A stretch of DNA of 64,000 bases, from contig NZ_JQLU01000005.1 in NCBI RefSeq assembly GCF_000744375.1, positions 2,961,496 to 3,025,495 on the forward strand, given 5' to 3'. The translations under genes were made by a program, and so were the position numbers. How positions within the stretch are numbered: position 1 is the first letter of the stretch; the number at the start of each line of letters is the position of its first letter. The notes under the pieces are model-generated. The model ran no database searches. It had not been told where the DNA came from and saw nothing but the letters and a program-made list of their open reading frames with translations. Source of the DNA: Carnobacterium gallinarum DSM 4847. GTDB lineage: Bacteria > Bacillota > Bacilli > Lactobacillales > Carnobacteriaceae. This document shows positions 20,413 through 26,440 of this stretch, piece after piece.

Positions 20413-21483
20413 TTAGTTAATAAAATTATTTACAATAGCAATTAATTCCTTTTCGTGTGAAGAAATCTCAAATGGACCTTCCAAATCGTAAGTGGATTTA
20501 TTTGTATCATTTAGGACGATTTTAATTCTAGTGGTAGTGGAGTATACATATACCCGAACAATCCACTTTCTTATATTATCGTCTAATAAAATGTTAAAGT
20601 AACTCCGGTTATCTCGATAAGTAATTCTTTCTAGAGTAACAGTATCTTTTAACATTAGCTTAACAATAGTATAAGCTTCAAGTTCTTCAGCAGTAGTAAC
20701 AATTCCATCATCTTCAATTTTAATTTCTTCTTTCACTTCAGAAATATCCTCCTGAATAGAAGTAGAAGTATTTAACGCAGCACTTAGTTTAGCATTAACT
20801 TTTTCAGTAATAAACTGATTGAATCCTTTTTTTATAATAGGAGTAAACTTATCAATAGTTGCTTTAGTTTTGAGTCCATCAAATATTTCACTAACAAAAT
20901 ATTTGATAAATTCATCTGAAGGAGAATCAAGTTGTTCATTTAAAAAAGATTTTAAATTGTTCAAATACTTCAGCTCAGAAGCACTACTGGTAATTGTTTC
21001 AATATTAAAGTTATCTTTATGGAACTTCGCAATTTCAGGTATTTGATTTTCTTTTAAGTCTGTTAAATTAATTGTTAAAAAAGGAGTAGAATCCATTTTA
21101 TTTGGTTCATCAAGATCAGTGAAAAATTTATATTCTTCTCCATTTGTTAAAATCCCGAATCTAGAAGTAGTAGTACCAAAGTATCTAAATAGTTGTGAAT
21201 CATGTTTCGTTAATTTCTCAGTAATAGATTTAGCTTCTACTAAAATTACTGGAATAGCGTCGAGAACAACTGCATAATCAACTTTTTCCCCTTTTTTGAT
21301 ACCTACATCAGCAGTGAATTCTGGTACAAATTCTGTTGGATTAAATACATCATATCCTAGCAATTGAAAAAATGGCATTATTAAAGAAGTTTTAGTTGCT
21401 TCTTCAGTTGCAATATTCCCTTTTAAATTAGTGACCCTAGTGCTTAAAATTTTCAAATCTTCTTTGAATTTTGAAATATCCAT
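20413..21483 (-). CDS. HsdR N-terminal-like nuclease protein
   Basis: A 356-residue protein resembling the N-terminal nuclease domain of type I restriction HsdR subunits. A PD-(D/E)xK site is visible: acidic helix near E27/E28, D69 in KVDYAVV, and E83-A-K85 followed by S86. The conserved LGYDVFNP and FRYFGTT stretches also fit. No helicase motor, HsdM or HsdS is present, so it is not a complete restriction system. The C-terminal half (about 200-356) has a beta-rich part I do not recognise. Similar single genes in prophages are annotated as type I restriction enzyme R domain proteins and may act in defence; that role is inference. Confidence 0.72.
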   Translation of the reverse strand: MDISKFKEDLKILSTRVTNLKGNIATEEATKTSLIMPFFQLLGYDVFNPTEFVPEFTADVGIKKGEKVDYAVVLDAIPVILVEAKSITEKLTKHDSQLFRYFGTTTSRFGILTNGEEYKFFTDLDEPNKMDSTPFLTINLTDLKENQIPEIAKFHKDNFNIETITSSASELKYLNNLKSFLNEQLDSPSDEFIKYFVSEIFDGLKTKATIDKFTPIIKKGFNQFITEKVNAKLSAALNTSTSIQEDISEVKEEIKIEDDGIVTTAEELEAYTIVKLMLKDTVTLERITYRDNRSYFNILLDDNIRKWIVRVYVYSTTTRIKIVLNDTNKSTYDLEGPFEISSHEKELIAIVNNFIN

Positions 21484-21522
21484 TATGTCTCCTTTTTAAA
21501 CTGTATTTTATTAACATGTTTG

Positions 21523-21590
21523 TGATATAATATATTTGTAATAGTACTATTTGCTCTAACTAGTCCCCACGACAGGTTAGGGCTTTTTTT
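21523..21590 (+). ncRNA. Candidate short RNA between nuclease and immA genes
   Basis: An extended -10 (TGA then TATAAT at 21526-21531) is followed about 25 bases later by a hairpin (GCTCTAAC 21553-21560 with GTTAGGGC 21576-21583) and seven T. The transcript would be about 53 bases on the plus strand, while both neighbours are on the minus strand. No convincing -35 was found. It could instead be a roadblock against antisense transcription. Confidence 0.4.
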
Positions 21591-21600
21591 ATATTCAAAA

Positions 21601-22065
21601 TTAGTTTGGAAAAATTATTTTAAGACTGTCTGCAATTCCAAAAACAAATCTACACCCTTTGTGGTCAAAAATTAAACCATGTGCATCTTTATAATAATTA
21701 ATTGAACTCCACAAATATTTGGGCGTTATTTCAAGGAATTCAGCTATTTCCCAATATTCCGTTAATCCTAGTTTATAACAAGTAATTAGTTCATCAAGAG
21801 AAACCAAGTAACGATATCCGTACTGTCTAGCTCGTTTCTCTTGTTGTTTTTTTTCAATTGTATCTAATATTGATAAGTCGCCTACAGAAGTTTCGTAATG
21901 CCCTAATTCTTCAGCAATATGGCCTATTATGTTTTCATATGAATTATTTTTATTAATGTAAATGTCTGTGTCAATTATAAAAGCACCATGTTTATTATGC
22001 ATATCTTTTTTAAAATTGAACTTTAATTCAGAATAGTCATTCATCATTTCTTCTAATCTATTCAT
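21601..22065 (-). CDS. ImmA/IrrE-like metallopeptidase
   Basis: A 154-residue member of the ImmA/IrrE family, which cleaves ImmR-type repressors to release lysogeny or ICE immunity. The active-site helix reads GHIAEELGHYETSVGD, giving E52-E53-x-x-H56 with H49 nearby; the classical HExxH first histidine is replaced by glutamate, as in many short phage members. It follows the repressor gene by 10 bp in the same operon. This pairing is the known ImmR-ImmA arrangement. Confidence 0.85.
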   Translation of the reverse strand: MNRLEEMMNDYSELKFNFKKDMHNKHGAFIIDTDIYINKNNSYENIIGHIAEELGHYETSVGDLSILDTIEKKQQEKRARQYGYRYLVSLDELITCYKLGLTEYWEIAEFLEITPKYLWSSINYYKDAHGLIFDHKGCRFVFGIADSLKIIFPN

Positions 22066-22075
22066 TAGACACCTT

Positions 22076-22444
22076 CTATTTTTTAGATTTCTTAATTAAT
22101 TCAATATACTTTAAAATATCTTCCATATCTTTTTCTGTTACATCATCATCAATATGCGAAGCTATTAATTTTACATTGTCATCTTTCACGTCATTTTCAC
22201 TTAGTCCAGAGTATTTTTTTGAAGAGTTGTCACCATTTAAAAGGTAGTCTACTGTTACTCCGTACATAGAAGCTAAATCTACTAATGCTTTAGTATCAGG
22301 TTCTCTAGTTCCATACTCCCAATTGGCGTAAGTAGCCATATTTTTCAGGCCTAATTTATTAGCTACTAAAGTCTTTGTCCAACCATTCAGCTCTCTTAAT
22401 TCTTCAAGTCTTTTAGCTAGTTCAGATTTTTCCAATGTATTCAC
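22076..22444 (-). CDS. ImmR/CI-like prophage repressor
   Basis: The lysogeny repressor. Residues about 9-66 form an HTH-XRE domain; residues about 67-122 are an acidic, probably dimerising or ImmA-sensitive tail. It lacks the S24 peptidase domain of lambda-type CI, consistent with control by the neighbouring ImmA-like protein rather than RecA-driven self-cleavage. Operators lie directly upstream, between it and cro. The ribosome site is GAGGTGAAT. Confidence 0.88.
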   Translation of the reverse strand: MNTLEKSELAKRLEELRELNGWTKTLVANKLGLKNMATYANWEYGTREPDTKALVDLASMYGVTVDYLLNGDNSSKKYSGLSENDVKDDNVKLIASHIDDDVTEKDMEDILKYIELIKKSKK

Positions 22445-22467
22445 CTCGTTTAAGTAATTATACTATA

Positions 22468-22571
22468 GTTAAACATATTATTTAGAAAGTTAAACAAAAA
22501 GTGTAAATAAATATTGACTTAAACAAAATGTTTAGTTATACTGACGATATAAAGTTAAACAAAATGTTTAA
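22468..22571. promoter_or_regulatory. Repressor operator cluster O1-O4
   Basis: Four sites share the 17-bp pattern TTAAACA-N3-TGTTTAA. O4 (22555-22571) is perfect, O3 (22519-22535) has one change, and O1 (22469-22485) and O2 (22490-22506) keep the left half with a weaker right half. Spacing between starts is 21, 29 and 36 bp. O3 fills the space between the -35 and -10 of the cro promoter, and O4 covers the start of its transcript. Confidence 0.85.
22514..22542 (+). promoter_or_regulatory. Early lytic promoter (P-cro)
   Basis: TTGACT (22514-22519) and TATACT (22537-22542) with a 17-bp spacer. Operator O3 occupies the spacer and O4 starts 12 bp downstream, so repressor would exclude RNA polymerase. 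It drives cro and the early genes. Confidence 0.88.
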
Positions 22572-22592
22572 CTATGAATAAGGAGGTAAGTC

Positions 22593-22802
22593 ATGGATCT
22601 TGGTAAAGAAGCATACAAAAAAATGAGAGACATCCGCATTGAAAAAGGAATCACTCAAAAATTCGTTTCAGAGCAATTAGGTTTCCAATCATCTCAAACA
22701 TACGCCAATATAGAGTATGGCAATACTGAATTGAAATTGAGTATAGCTCTACAAGTTGCAACTATTTTAGGTGTATCAGTTTATGATTTTTTATCTAAAT
22801 AA
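22593..22802 (+). CDS. Cro-like HTH regulator
   Basis: A 69-residue single-domain HTH-XRE protein (recognition region near QTYANIEYG), transcribed from P-cro and opposite the repressor. It should bind the same operators and favour lytic growth. Ribosome site AGGAGG lies 8 bases before ATG 22593. A fifth operator follows directly behind its stop. Confidence 0.88.
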   Translation: MDLGKEAYKKMRDIRIEKGITQKFVSEQLGFQSSQTYANIEYGNTELKLSIALQVATILGVSVYDFLSK

Positions 22803-22803
22803 A

Positions 22804-22820
22804 TTAAACAAAATGTTTAT
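22804..22820. promoter_or_regulatory. Fifth repressor operator O5
   Basis: TTAAACA-N3-TGTTTAT, one change from the perfect operator, immediately after the cro stop and 249 bp from O4. It could support repressor looping or act as a roadblock. Confidence 0.75.
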
Positions 22821-22898
22821 GTTTTAGTCGTTAAGTAAATTCTATCACCAAAATCCCCGAACTAAAAGCTAGTCAAGTACGAAAAGGAGGGAAAGAAA

Positions 22899-23060
22899 AT
22901 GGAAAATAAAGAATTCAATGAACTTTATAAAGAAGCGATTAATTCTAGTTTGGTTCTTGTTAAACAAATTTGCGAATTACAAGAAACAGAAACAAACCCA
23001 GCAATGGTTGCATCCATCGCTGAGCTTATAAAGGTAATTACTGAATGTCAATATAACTAA
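22899..23060 (+). CDS. Small phage protein of unknown function
   Basis: A 53-residue, mostly helical protein with acidic and lysine-rich segments and a strong ribosome site (AGGAGGG) before ATG 22899. I do not recognise it. Its last 23 bases overlap the end of the convergent minus-strand gene. It is in the early operon downstream of cro. Confidence 0.65.
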   Translation: MENKEFNELYKEAINSSLVLVKQICELQETETNPAMVASIAELIKVITECQYN

Positions 23061-23244
23061 TTTCTACTGCATTCATCGCAACTTTATTAGTACCTATAAA
23101 GTTGTAGGTTAAAGATTCATTTAATGGTATTTCAGAAAAATCAGAATTAATAGCCGTCCAAGTTCCTCTGTGAAGGTATTTGATTTCTTTTAAGCCTGGT
23201 ACAGAAATTATTTTACCACTTTTTAAATATATAGTTAATTCCAT
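23038..23244 (-). CDS. Small antisense-oriented phage protein
   Basis: A 68-residue predicted beta-rich protein (many alternating hydrophobics around LTIYLKSGK and YNFIGTNKVAM) with no family I recognise. Its ATG at 23244 has GAGGTG 6 bases upstream, and an extended -10 (TGATATAAT) lies before that, so it seems to be expressed from its own promoter against the early operon. An in-frame GTG at 23253 is part of the ribosome site and is a less likely start. Confidence 0.6.
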   Translation of the reverse strand: MELTIYLKSGKIISVPGLKEIKYLHRGTWTAINSDFSEIPLNESLTYNFIGTNKVAMNAVEISYIDIQ

Positions 23245-23319
23245 TTTTATCACCTCACTTTCAATTTAATTATATCAATTGAATTAGAGAACAAACAGCG
23301 AACAGGAGGAAACGCATCT

Positions 23320-23577
23320 ATGAAAAACAATGAAGGATATTTTAAAAAGGGTGATTGCATTGAGATTAGTGGTAAAAAAACTTATATCGTAGTTGCAGCT
23401 AATGAAGATGAAGTTCAAGTAAGAAGTATCATGTGGTATAAAAATCCACCAATATTAGAAAATAGAATTGATATATATAGTAACAGTACCGAAAACTATT
23501 CATCTAAGTATTGGATAAAAATAGTTCCGGCACCGCTAGAATATGGATCAGAAATTCTTAATGTTTTAGCCAACTAA
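23320..23577 (+). CDS. Hypothetical early phage protein
   Basis: An 85-residue protein, ribosome site AGGAGG, in the early operon. It begins with a hydrophilic segment, then a beta-rich central part (YIVVAANEDEVQVRSIMWY). I do not recognise a family and propose no function. Confidence 0.65.
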   Translation: MKNNEGYFKKGDCIEISGKKTYIVVAANEDEVQVRSIMWYKNPPILENRIDIYSNSTENYSSKYWIKIVPAPLEYGSEILNVLAN

Positions 23578-23617
23578 CTAAAGGGTGAGTAAGTACTGAA
23601 AAGAGAGGAGTGAAAAA

Positions 23618-23770
23618 ATGAACGAAGGAAAAGTAGTTTTAGATGTAGAAATTACTGATATGGATGAAAATTTAGAAAAAGCTAAAAAATTAGTAAACCT
23701 ACTAAAAGAAGCCAAATCCCTATCAGAAGAATTGGCTTCAATCGAGTTTGAATTTTCGGTAAAAAAATAA
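23618..23770 (+). CDS. Small coiled-coil-like phage protein
   Basis: A 50-residue protein, ATG 23618, ribosome site GAGAGGAG. Residues about 17-43 form one charged amphipathic helix rich in leucine and lysine. Its stop directly abuts the stop of the convergent zinc-ribbon gene. Function unknown. Confidence 0.6.
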   Translation: MNEGKVVLDVEITDMDENLEKAKKLVNLLKEAKSLSEELASIEFEFSVKK

Positions 23771-23947
23771 TTAGAATTTAAGTTCTAGCTTAACATCTTT
23801 ATTGCAGTAAGGACATTTGCTAGTACCAACTTTAACCTTAATCATTTTTTTACAGTGTTCACAGTTGATTTCATAGGTACTTTTTAAAGCATCATCTTTT
23901 GCAAATTGTTTACCTTGTTTTTCTAAATCACGCATCAATTTATCCAT
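23771..23947 (-). CDS. Small zinc-ribbon protein, antisense-oriented
   Basis: A 58-residue protein with two CxxC knuckles (CEHC and CPYC, 17 residues apart) forming a zinc ribbon at its C-terminal half; the N-terminal half is a charged helix. Start ATG 23947 has GAGGTG 6 bases upstream and TATAAT 15 bases before that. The 17 bases before the start codon nearly repeat those of the gene at 23244. It may bind nucleic acid or RNA polymerase; that is inference. Confidence 0.68.
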   Translation of the reverse strand: MDKLMRDLEKQGKQFAKDDALKSTYEINCEHCKKMIKVKVGTSKCPYCNKDVKLELKF

Positions 23948-24005
23948 ATTTATCACCTCACTTTCATTATAAGTATAGCAAAGTGAGTAGGGAAAGGAGA
24001 GAGGG

Positions 24006-24194
24006 ATGGATTATTTAAAAATGTTTAGAAGGCAAAAAAAAATAACTCAAAAGGAAATGGCAAAGATTTTGGAGTATTCGTATTCACATTATGTAAAAGT
24101 AGAAAATGGTTTTACAAATCCTAGCTATGACTTCTTGTTAAAAATTAAAAATATTTATGTTGATTTTGATTTAAATAAGTTAATAAAAAAATGA
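24006..24194 (+). CDS. Small HTH-XRE regulator
   Basis: A 62-residue single HTH domain (TQKEMAKILEYSYSHYVKVENG is the core), with ribosome site AAAGGAGAGAGG. It could be a second early regulator. A structured noncoding stretch follows at once, which makes it the nearest candidate regulator or partner of that RNA. Confidence 0.75.
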   Translation: MDYLKMFRRQKKITQKEMAKILEYSYSHYVKVENGFTNPSYDFLLKIKNIYVDFDLNKLIKK

Positions 24195-24228
24195 CCTGCT
24201 AGTTTACTGACGAAAATTAACTAGCAGG
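24195..24228 (+). terminator. Hairpin after the HTH gene
   Basis: A 10-bp perfect inverted repeat, CCTGCTAGTT (24195-24204) with AACTAGCAGG (24219-24228), starts at the stop codon of the HTH gene. There is no T run, so it is either a weak or factor-dependent terminator, a processing signal, or the first stem of the structured RNA below. Confidence 0.5.
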
Positions 24229-24238
24229 AATGAATTTT

Positions 24239-24515
24239 AAAATCGTATAGATTAGTCGTCAGGGCCAATCTTCTAACATTAACTGGTACATTTCCCAGTC
24301 GCTGATGTTAGATACTAATAGTTTCTGAATAGCGCCGAGAAAGGTTCCATCTATCTAAGGGTTGTACTACCGTCTTGATTTTGCCAAATATCTGAATAAT
24401 TTGTACGCACAAAATTCAGTAAGTACAACATTGTTCAATGATAGCAGATCTCGTCTAACGCTAAACTTTTTAAATCTCTAATTTATTAAAAGAAGTGGAT
24501 GTTCTTTTAATTTTT
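24239..24515 (+). ncRNA. Candidate structured noncoding RNA
   Basis: No protein gene of useful size covers this stretch. It folds into two nested domains. Domain A: TCTAACAT (24272-24279) with ATGTTAGA (24305-24312), enclosing ACTGG (24282-24286) with CCAGT (24295-24299). Domain B: TAGCG and CGAGA (24330-24340) with TCTCG and CGCTA (24449-24463), enclosing GTTGTACT (24361-24368) with AGTACAAC (24422-24429), which encloses an 11-bp stem with a 2-base bulge (24392-24419). A terminator (ATTAAAAGAA 24485-24494 with TTCTTTTAAT 24502-24511, then T) closes it on the plus strand. Its 5' end and class are unknown to me. Confidence 0.6.
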
Positions 24516-24526
24516 CAAGGAAAAAA

Positions 24527-24565
24527 TTAGTAGTCAGATACAGCGTTGTTCAAAAGTTTTGTCAT
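24527..24565 (-). CDS. Possible 12-residue leader peptide
   Basis: On the minus strand GGAGTGATGTCTT precedes ATG 24565 and a 12-codon frame ending at 24527. A matching promoter lies upstream (TATAAT 24605-24610 with TTCCTT 24628-24633, 17-bp spacing). The product would run into the antisense of the structured RNA. It may be a leader peptide or chance; evidence is the signals only. Confidence 0.3.
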   Translation of the reverse strand: MTKLLNNAVSDY

Positions 24566-24604
24566 AAGACATCACTCCTTCAATAAAGATTAAACAACAC
24601 AATA

Positions 24605-24634
24605 ATTATACCAAATAATTCCTTTAAAAGGAAT
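24605..24634 (-). promoter_or_regulatory. Minus-strand promoter with operator-like palindrome
   Basis: TTCCTT-N17-TATAAT on the minus strand (24633 to 24605). The -35 lies in a perfect 8-1-8 palindrome, ATTCCTTT-A-AAAGGAAT (24618-24634), just upstream of the plus-strand gene at 24653. A regulator bound here could switch between the two directions. Confidence 0.5.
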
Positions 24635-24652
24635 ATATAAAGGAGAAAACAC

Positions 24653-24898
24653 ATGAACATTGAAGAGTTACCCAATTTAATTAAAGAAAAGAAGCAAGGA
24701 TATCAATTGAAAAAAATGTTTGAAAAAATAGCTGAGGCAATCATAACAGGAATTGAAAATGGTCAAACACAAACAACTATTCCTTTTAAACATGATGATT
24801 TAGAACAATTTATTAACGAATTGGAAGAGCAACACATTTTAGTATTCATTGACCCAGAGAGCGAAAAAGTAACAATCGATTGGGGGTTAATCAGTTGA
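24653..24898 (+). CDS. Hypothetical early phage protein
   Basis: An 81-residue helical protein with ribosome site AAAGGAG. It is acidic in the C-terminal half and begins with a helix-turn-helix-sized hydrophilic region. No family recognised. Its stop overlaps the start of the next gene (TTGA), so the two are translationally coupled. Confidence 0.65.
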   Translation: MNIEELPNLIKEKKQGYQLKKMFEKIAEAIITGIENGQTQTTIPFKHDDLEQFINELEEQHILVFIDPESEKVTIDWGLIS

Positions 24899-25419
24899 CC
24901 TCTAAAGTAATTAGTAAAATTTTGAATGAAGCTACTGAAAGAAATCATATCCAACAAACACACTTAGCACGAGAAACACATCGAGCGAAATCAACAATTA
25001 ATGGTTACTTTAACAACGTTCCAACACCAATTGAAGCGATGACAGAATTAGCTAACGTTATTCATGATTCACAGTTGAGTCAGGAACTTGCTCATGAAGT
25101 GTTTGGATCGATTCCATCTATGAAGCCAACAATCTATCAAGATAATGAATTTTCTCTTGATGTGTTACAGAAAAAAGAATCAAATGAACGTAAATTTTTG
25201 AAGGAAGAAGTATTGCTATTACTTGCAAAGCAAAACAATTGGCTTGCTGATTCTGATAAAGTTTTTCTTCAAAAATATGTCAATGAATTCTTAGATGAAG
25301 TATTGGTTGAGATAAAACTGATTACTAAAATAGCATTAAGAGCAGATGTAGAATTACTTGATTTAATTTCAAAAAGAAAGCCTTATTGGCAACAAATAGG
25401 CTATTTAGAAAAGAGGTGA
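24895..25419 (+). CDS. HTH-type phage protein
   Basis: A 174-residue protein with an N-terminal XRE-like HTH (QQTHLARETHRAKSTINGYF, about residues 18-38) and a helical C-terminal domain. It probably starts at TTG 24895, overlapping the upstream stop by four bases, with GGGGG as ribosome site; an in-frame TTG at 24880 is less likely. It may be an early regulator. Lactobacillales phages often have a comparable gene before the excisionase-like gene. Confidence 0.65.
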   Translation: MTSKVISKILNEATERNHIQQTHLARETHRAKSTINGYFNNVPTPIEAMTELANVIHDSQLSQELAHEVFGSIPSMKPTIYQDNEFSLDVLQKKESNERKFLKEEVLLLLAKQNNWLADSDKVFLQKYVNEFLDEVLVEIKLITKIALRADVELLDLISKRKPYWQQIGYLEKR

Positions 25420-25424
25420 TAACT

Positions 25425-25652
25425 ATGAAAGAGAAGGAAATCGAAAGACAAACGTATACAGTTAAGCAAGCAGCTCTAGCTTTGCAAACATCAACTGATA
25501 ACGTGTATAAGCTAATTAAATTAGGCTATATTCAAGGTTTAAAATTAGGTAGTTTGAAGATTCCAAAGTTTGAAGTATCAAGGTTTTTAGTGGATAACTT
25601 AGGTCGAGATTTTGACGATATTTTAAAACCAAAGGAGGAAATGGCTGTATGA
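25425..25652 (+). CDS. Excisionase-family HTH protein
   Basis: A 75-residue protein with the MerR/excisionase HTH_17 pattern: YTVKQAALALQTSTDNVYKLIKLGYIQGLKLGSLKIP. Such proteins bend DNA, as Xis, or act as small regulators. ATG 25425 has GAGGTG 7 bases upstream. It is far from int, so excisionase activity is only a possibility. Confidence 0.72.
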   Translation: MKEKEIERQTYTVKQAALALQTSTDNVYKLIKLGYIQGLKLGSLKIPKFEVSRFLVDNLGRDFDDILKPKEEMAV

Positions 25653-25813
25653 ATGAACTCATTGGAATTGTTTTAGGATTACTAATCGGAGTATCGACTA
25701 TTGTAAGTTTGCATCTATCTGAAAATAGAAGTATTTCAGTTAGTGATAGTAAAAAAATAATGAGTGGAGGATTAATCTATGGAGAGAAAAACATTAATCA
25801 GCAAAGTAAATGA
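25649..25813 (+). CDS. Small single-pass membrane protein
   Basis: A 54-residue protein, ATG 25649 overlapping the upstream TGA (ATGA) after GGAGG. The first 22 residues are a hydrophobic helix with glycine motifs (IVLGLLIGVSTIVS); the rest is polar. Function unknown. The next membrane peptide starts inside it in another frame. Confidence 0.55.
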   Translation: MNELIGIVLGLLIGVSTIVSLHLSENRSISVSDSKKIMSGGLIYGEKNINQQSK

Positions 25814-25919
25814 GTACTTCGGATTTGATGACCGAGAAACAGCATTATGGTACACGGCGTTCTTAAGTTTCGCAGGACTTTGCGGAGTAGTTATTGTGAT
25901 TGTGGAGGTGTTGAAGTAA
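25779..25919 (+). CDS. Small C-tail membrane peptide
   Basis: A 46-residue protein: charged N-terminus, then a single hydrophobic helix at the C-terminus (about 23-43). ATG 25779 has GTGGAGG upstream, placed inside the previous gene, which it overlaps by 35 bp out of frame. Its TAA overlaps the next ATG (TAATG). Confidence 0.55.
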   Translation: MERKTLISKVNEYFGFDDRETALWYTAFLSFAGLCGVVIVIVEVLK

Positions 25920-26173
25920 TGAGTGCGCCAAAGCGAGGAATAAACGGCGAAATTTATTACGCAATTTATAATGTAGTAGCTAAAAAATATCAATTCGGAA
26001 TATGTGCATATTCAAAAAGAGCTGCAATAAAAAAATTATTTTCTGAAATAGGCTCGGATGCATATAAGTATAGATTTCAAGCTAGACGTGTGGGCATAAA
26101 ACATCCTTACGCACAGCATTTTGAACGATTAAATAGTCAAAAAAAGACCAACAAGGATTGCACTCCTAGTTAG
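25919..26173 (+). CDS. Hypothetical early phage protein
   Basis: An 84-residue basic protein beginning MSAPKRG, with many lysines and arginines (KRAAIKKLF, RFQARRVGIK). Start ATG 25919 is chosen by the TAATG coupling and GGAGGTG inside the upstream gene; a longer frame to 25847 lacks a ribosome site. Possibly nucleic-acid binding by charge only. Confidence 0.6.
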   Translation: MSAPKRGINGEIYYAIYNVVAKKYQFGICAYSKRAAIKKLFSEIGSDAYKYRFQARRVGIKHPYAQHFERLNSQKKTNKDCTPS

Positions 26174-26230
26174 TCAGCTTAGAAAAAATATTGTACTAAA
26201 ATTATACCACGAAAAGGAGCAAACACACAA

Positions 26231-26440
26231 ATGAATGAAAACACAGCAAAAATAACTATCGAATTAAACGCTAAAGGTGGACTTAATGCCAAAATGGAAG
26301 GAACTACAGAAGATTTGTTGGCTATGTTAGAACTCGGTATAAGTGAAACCTTGCAAGCCGGTTACTGTTGTGAGGGACATTATGAATTAAGAAAAATTGC
26401 TCTTCTAACATCGATTATGGGCATGGAGGTAAAAAAATAA
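26231..26440 (+). CDS. Hypothetical early phage protein
   Basis: A 69-residue protein with ribosome site AAAGGAG before ATG 26231. Beta-rich first 25 residues, then helices with a CC pair near residue 46. Its stop overlaps the ATG of the ATPase gene (TAATG), suggesting it belongs to the recombination operon. No family recognised. Confidence 0.6.
   Translation: MNENTAKITIELNAKGGLNAKMEGTTEDLLAMLELGISETLQAGYCCEGHYELRKIALLTSIMGMEVKK

Noticed and set aside
20413-21483. Complete type I restriction system
   Set aside because: Only an HsdR-N-like nuclease part exists; no helicase, HsdM or HsdS gene is nearby.
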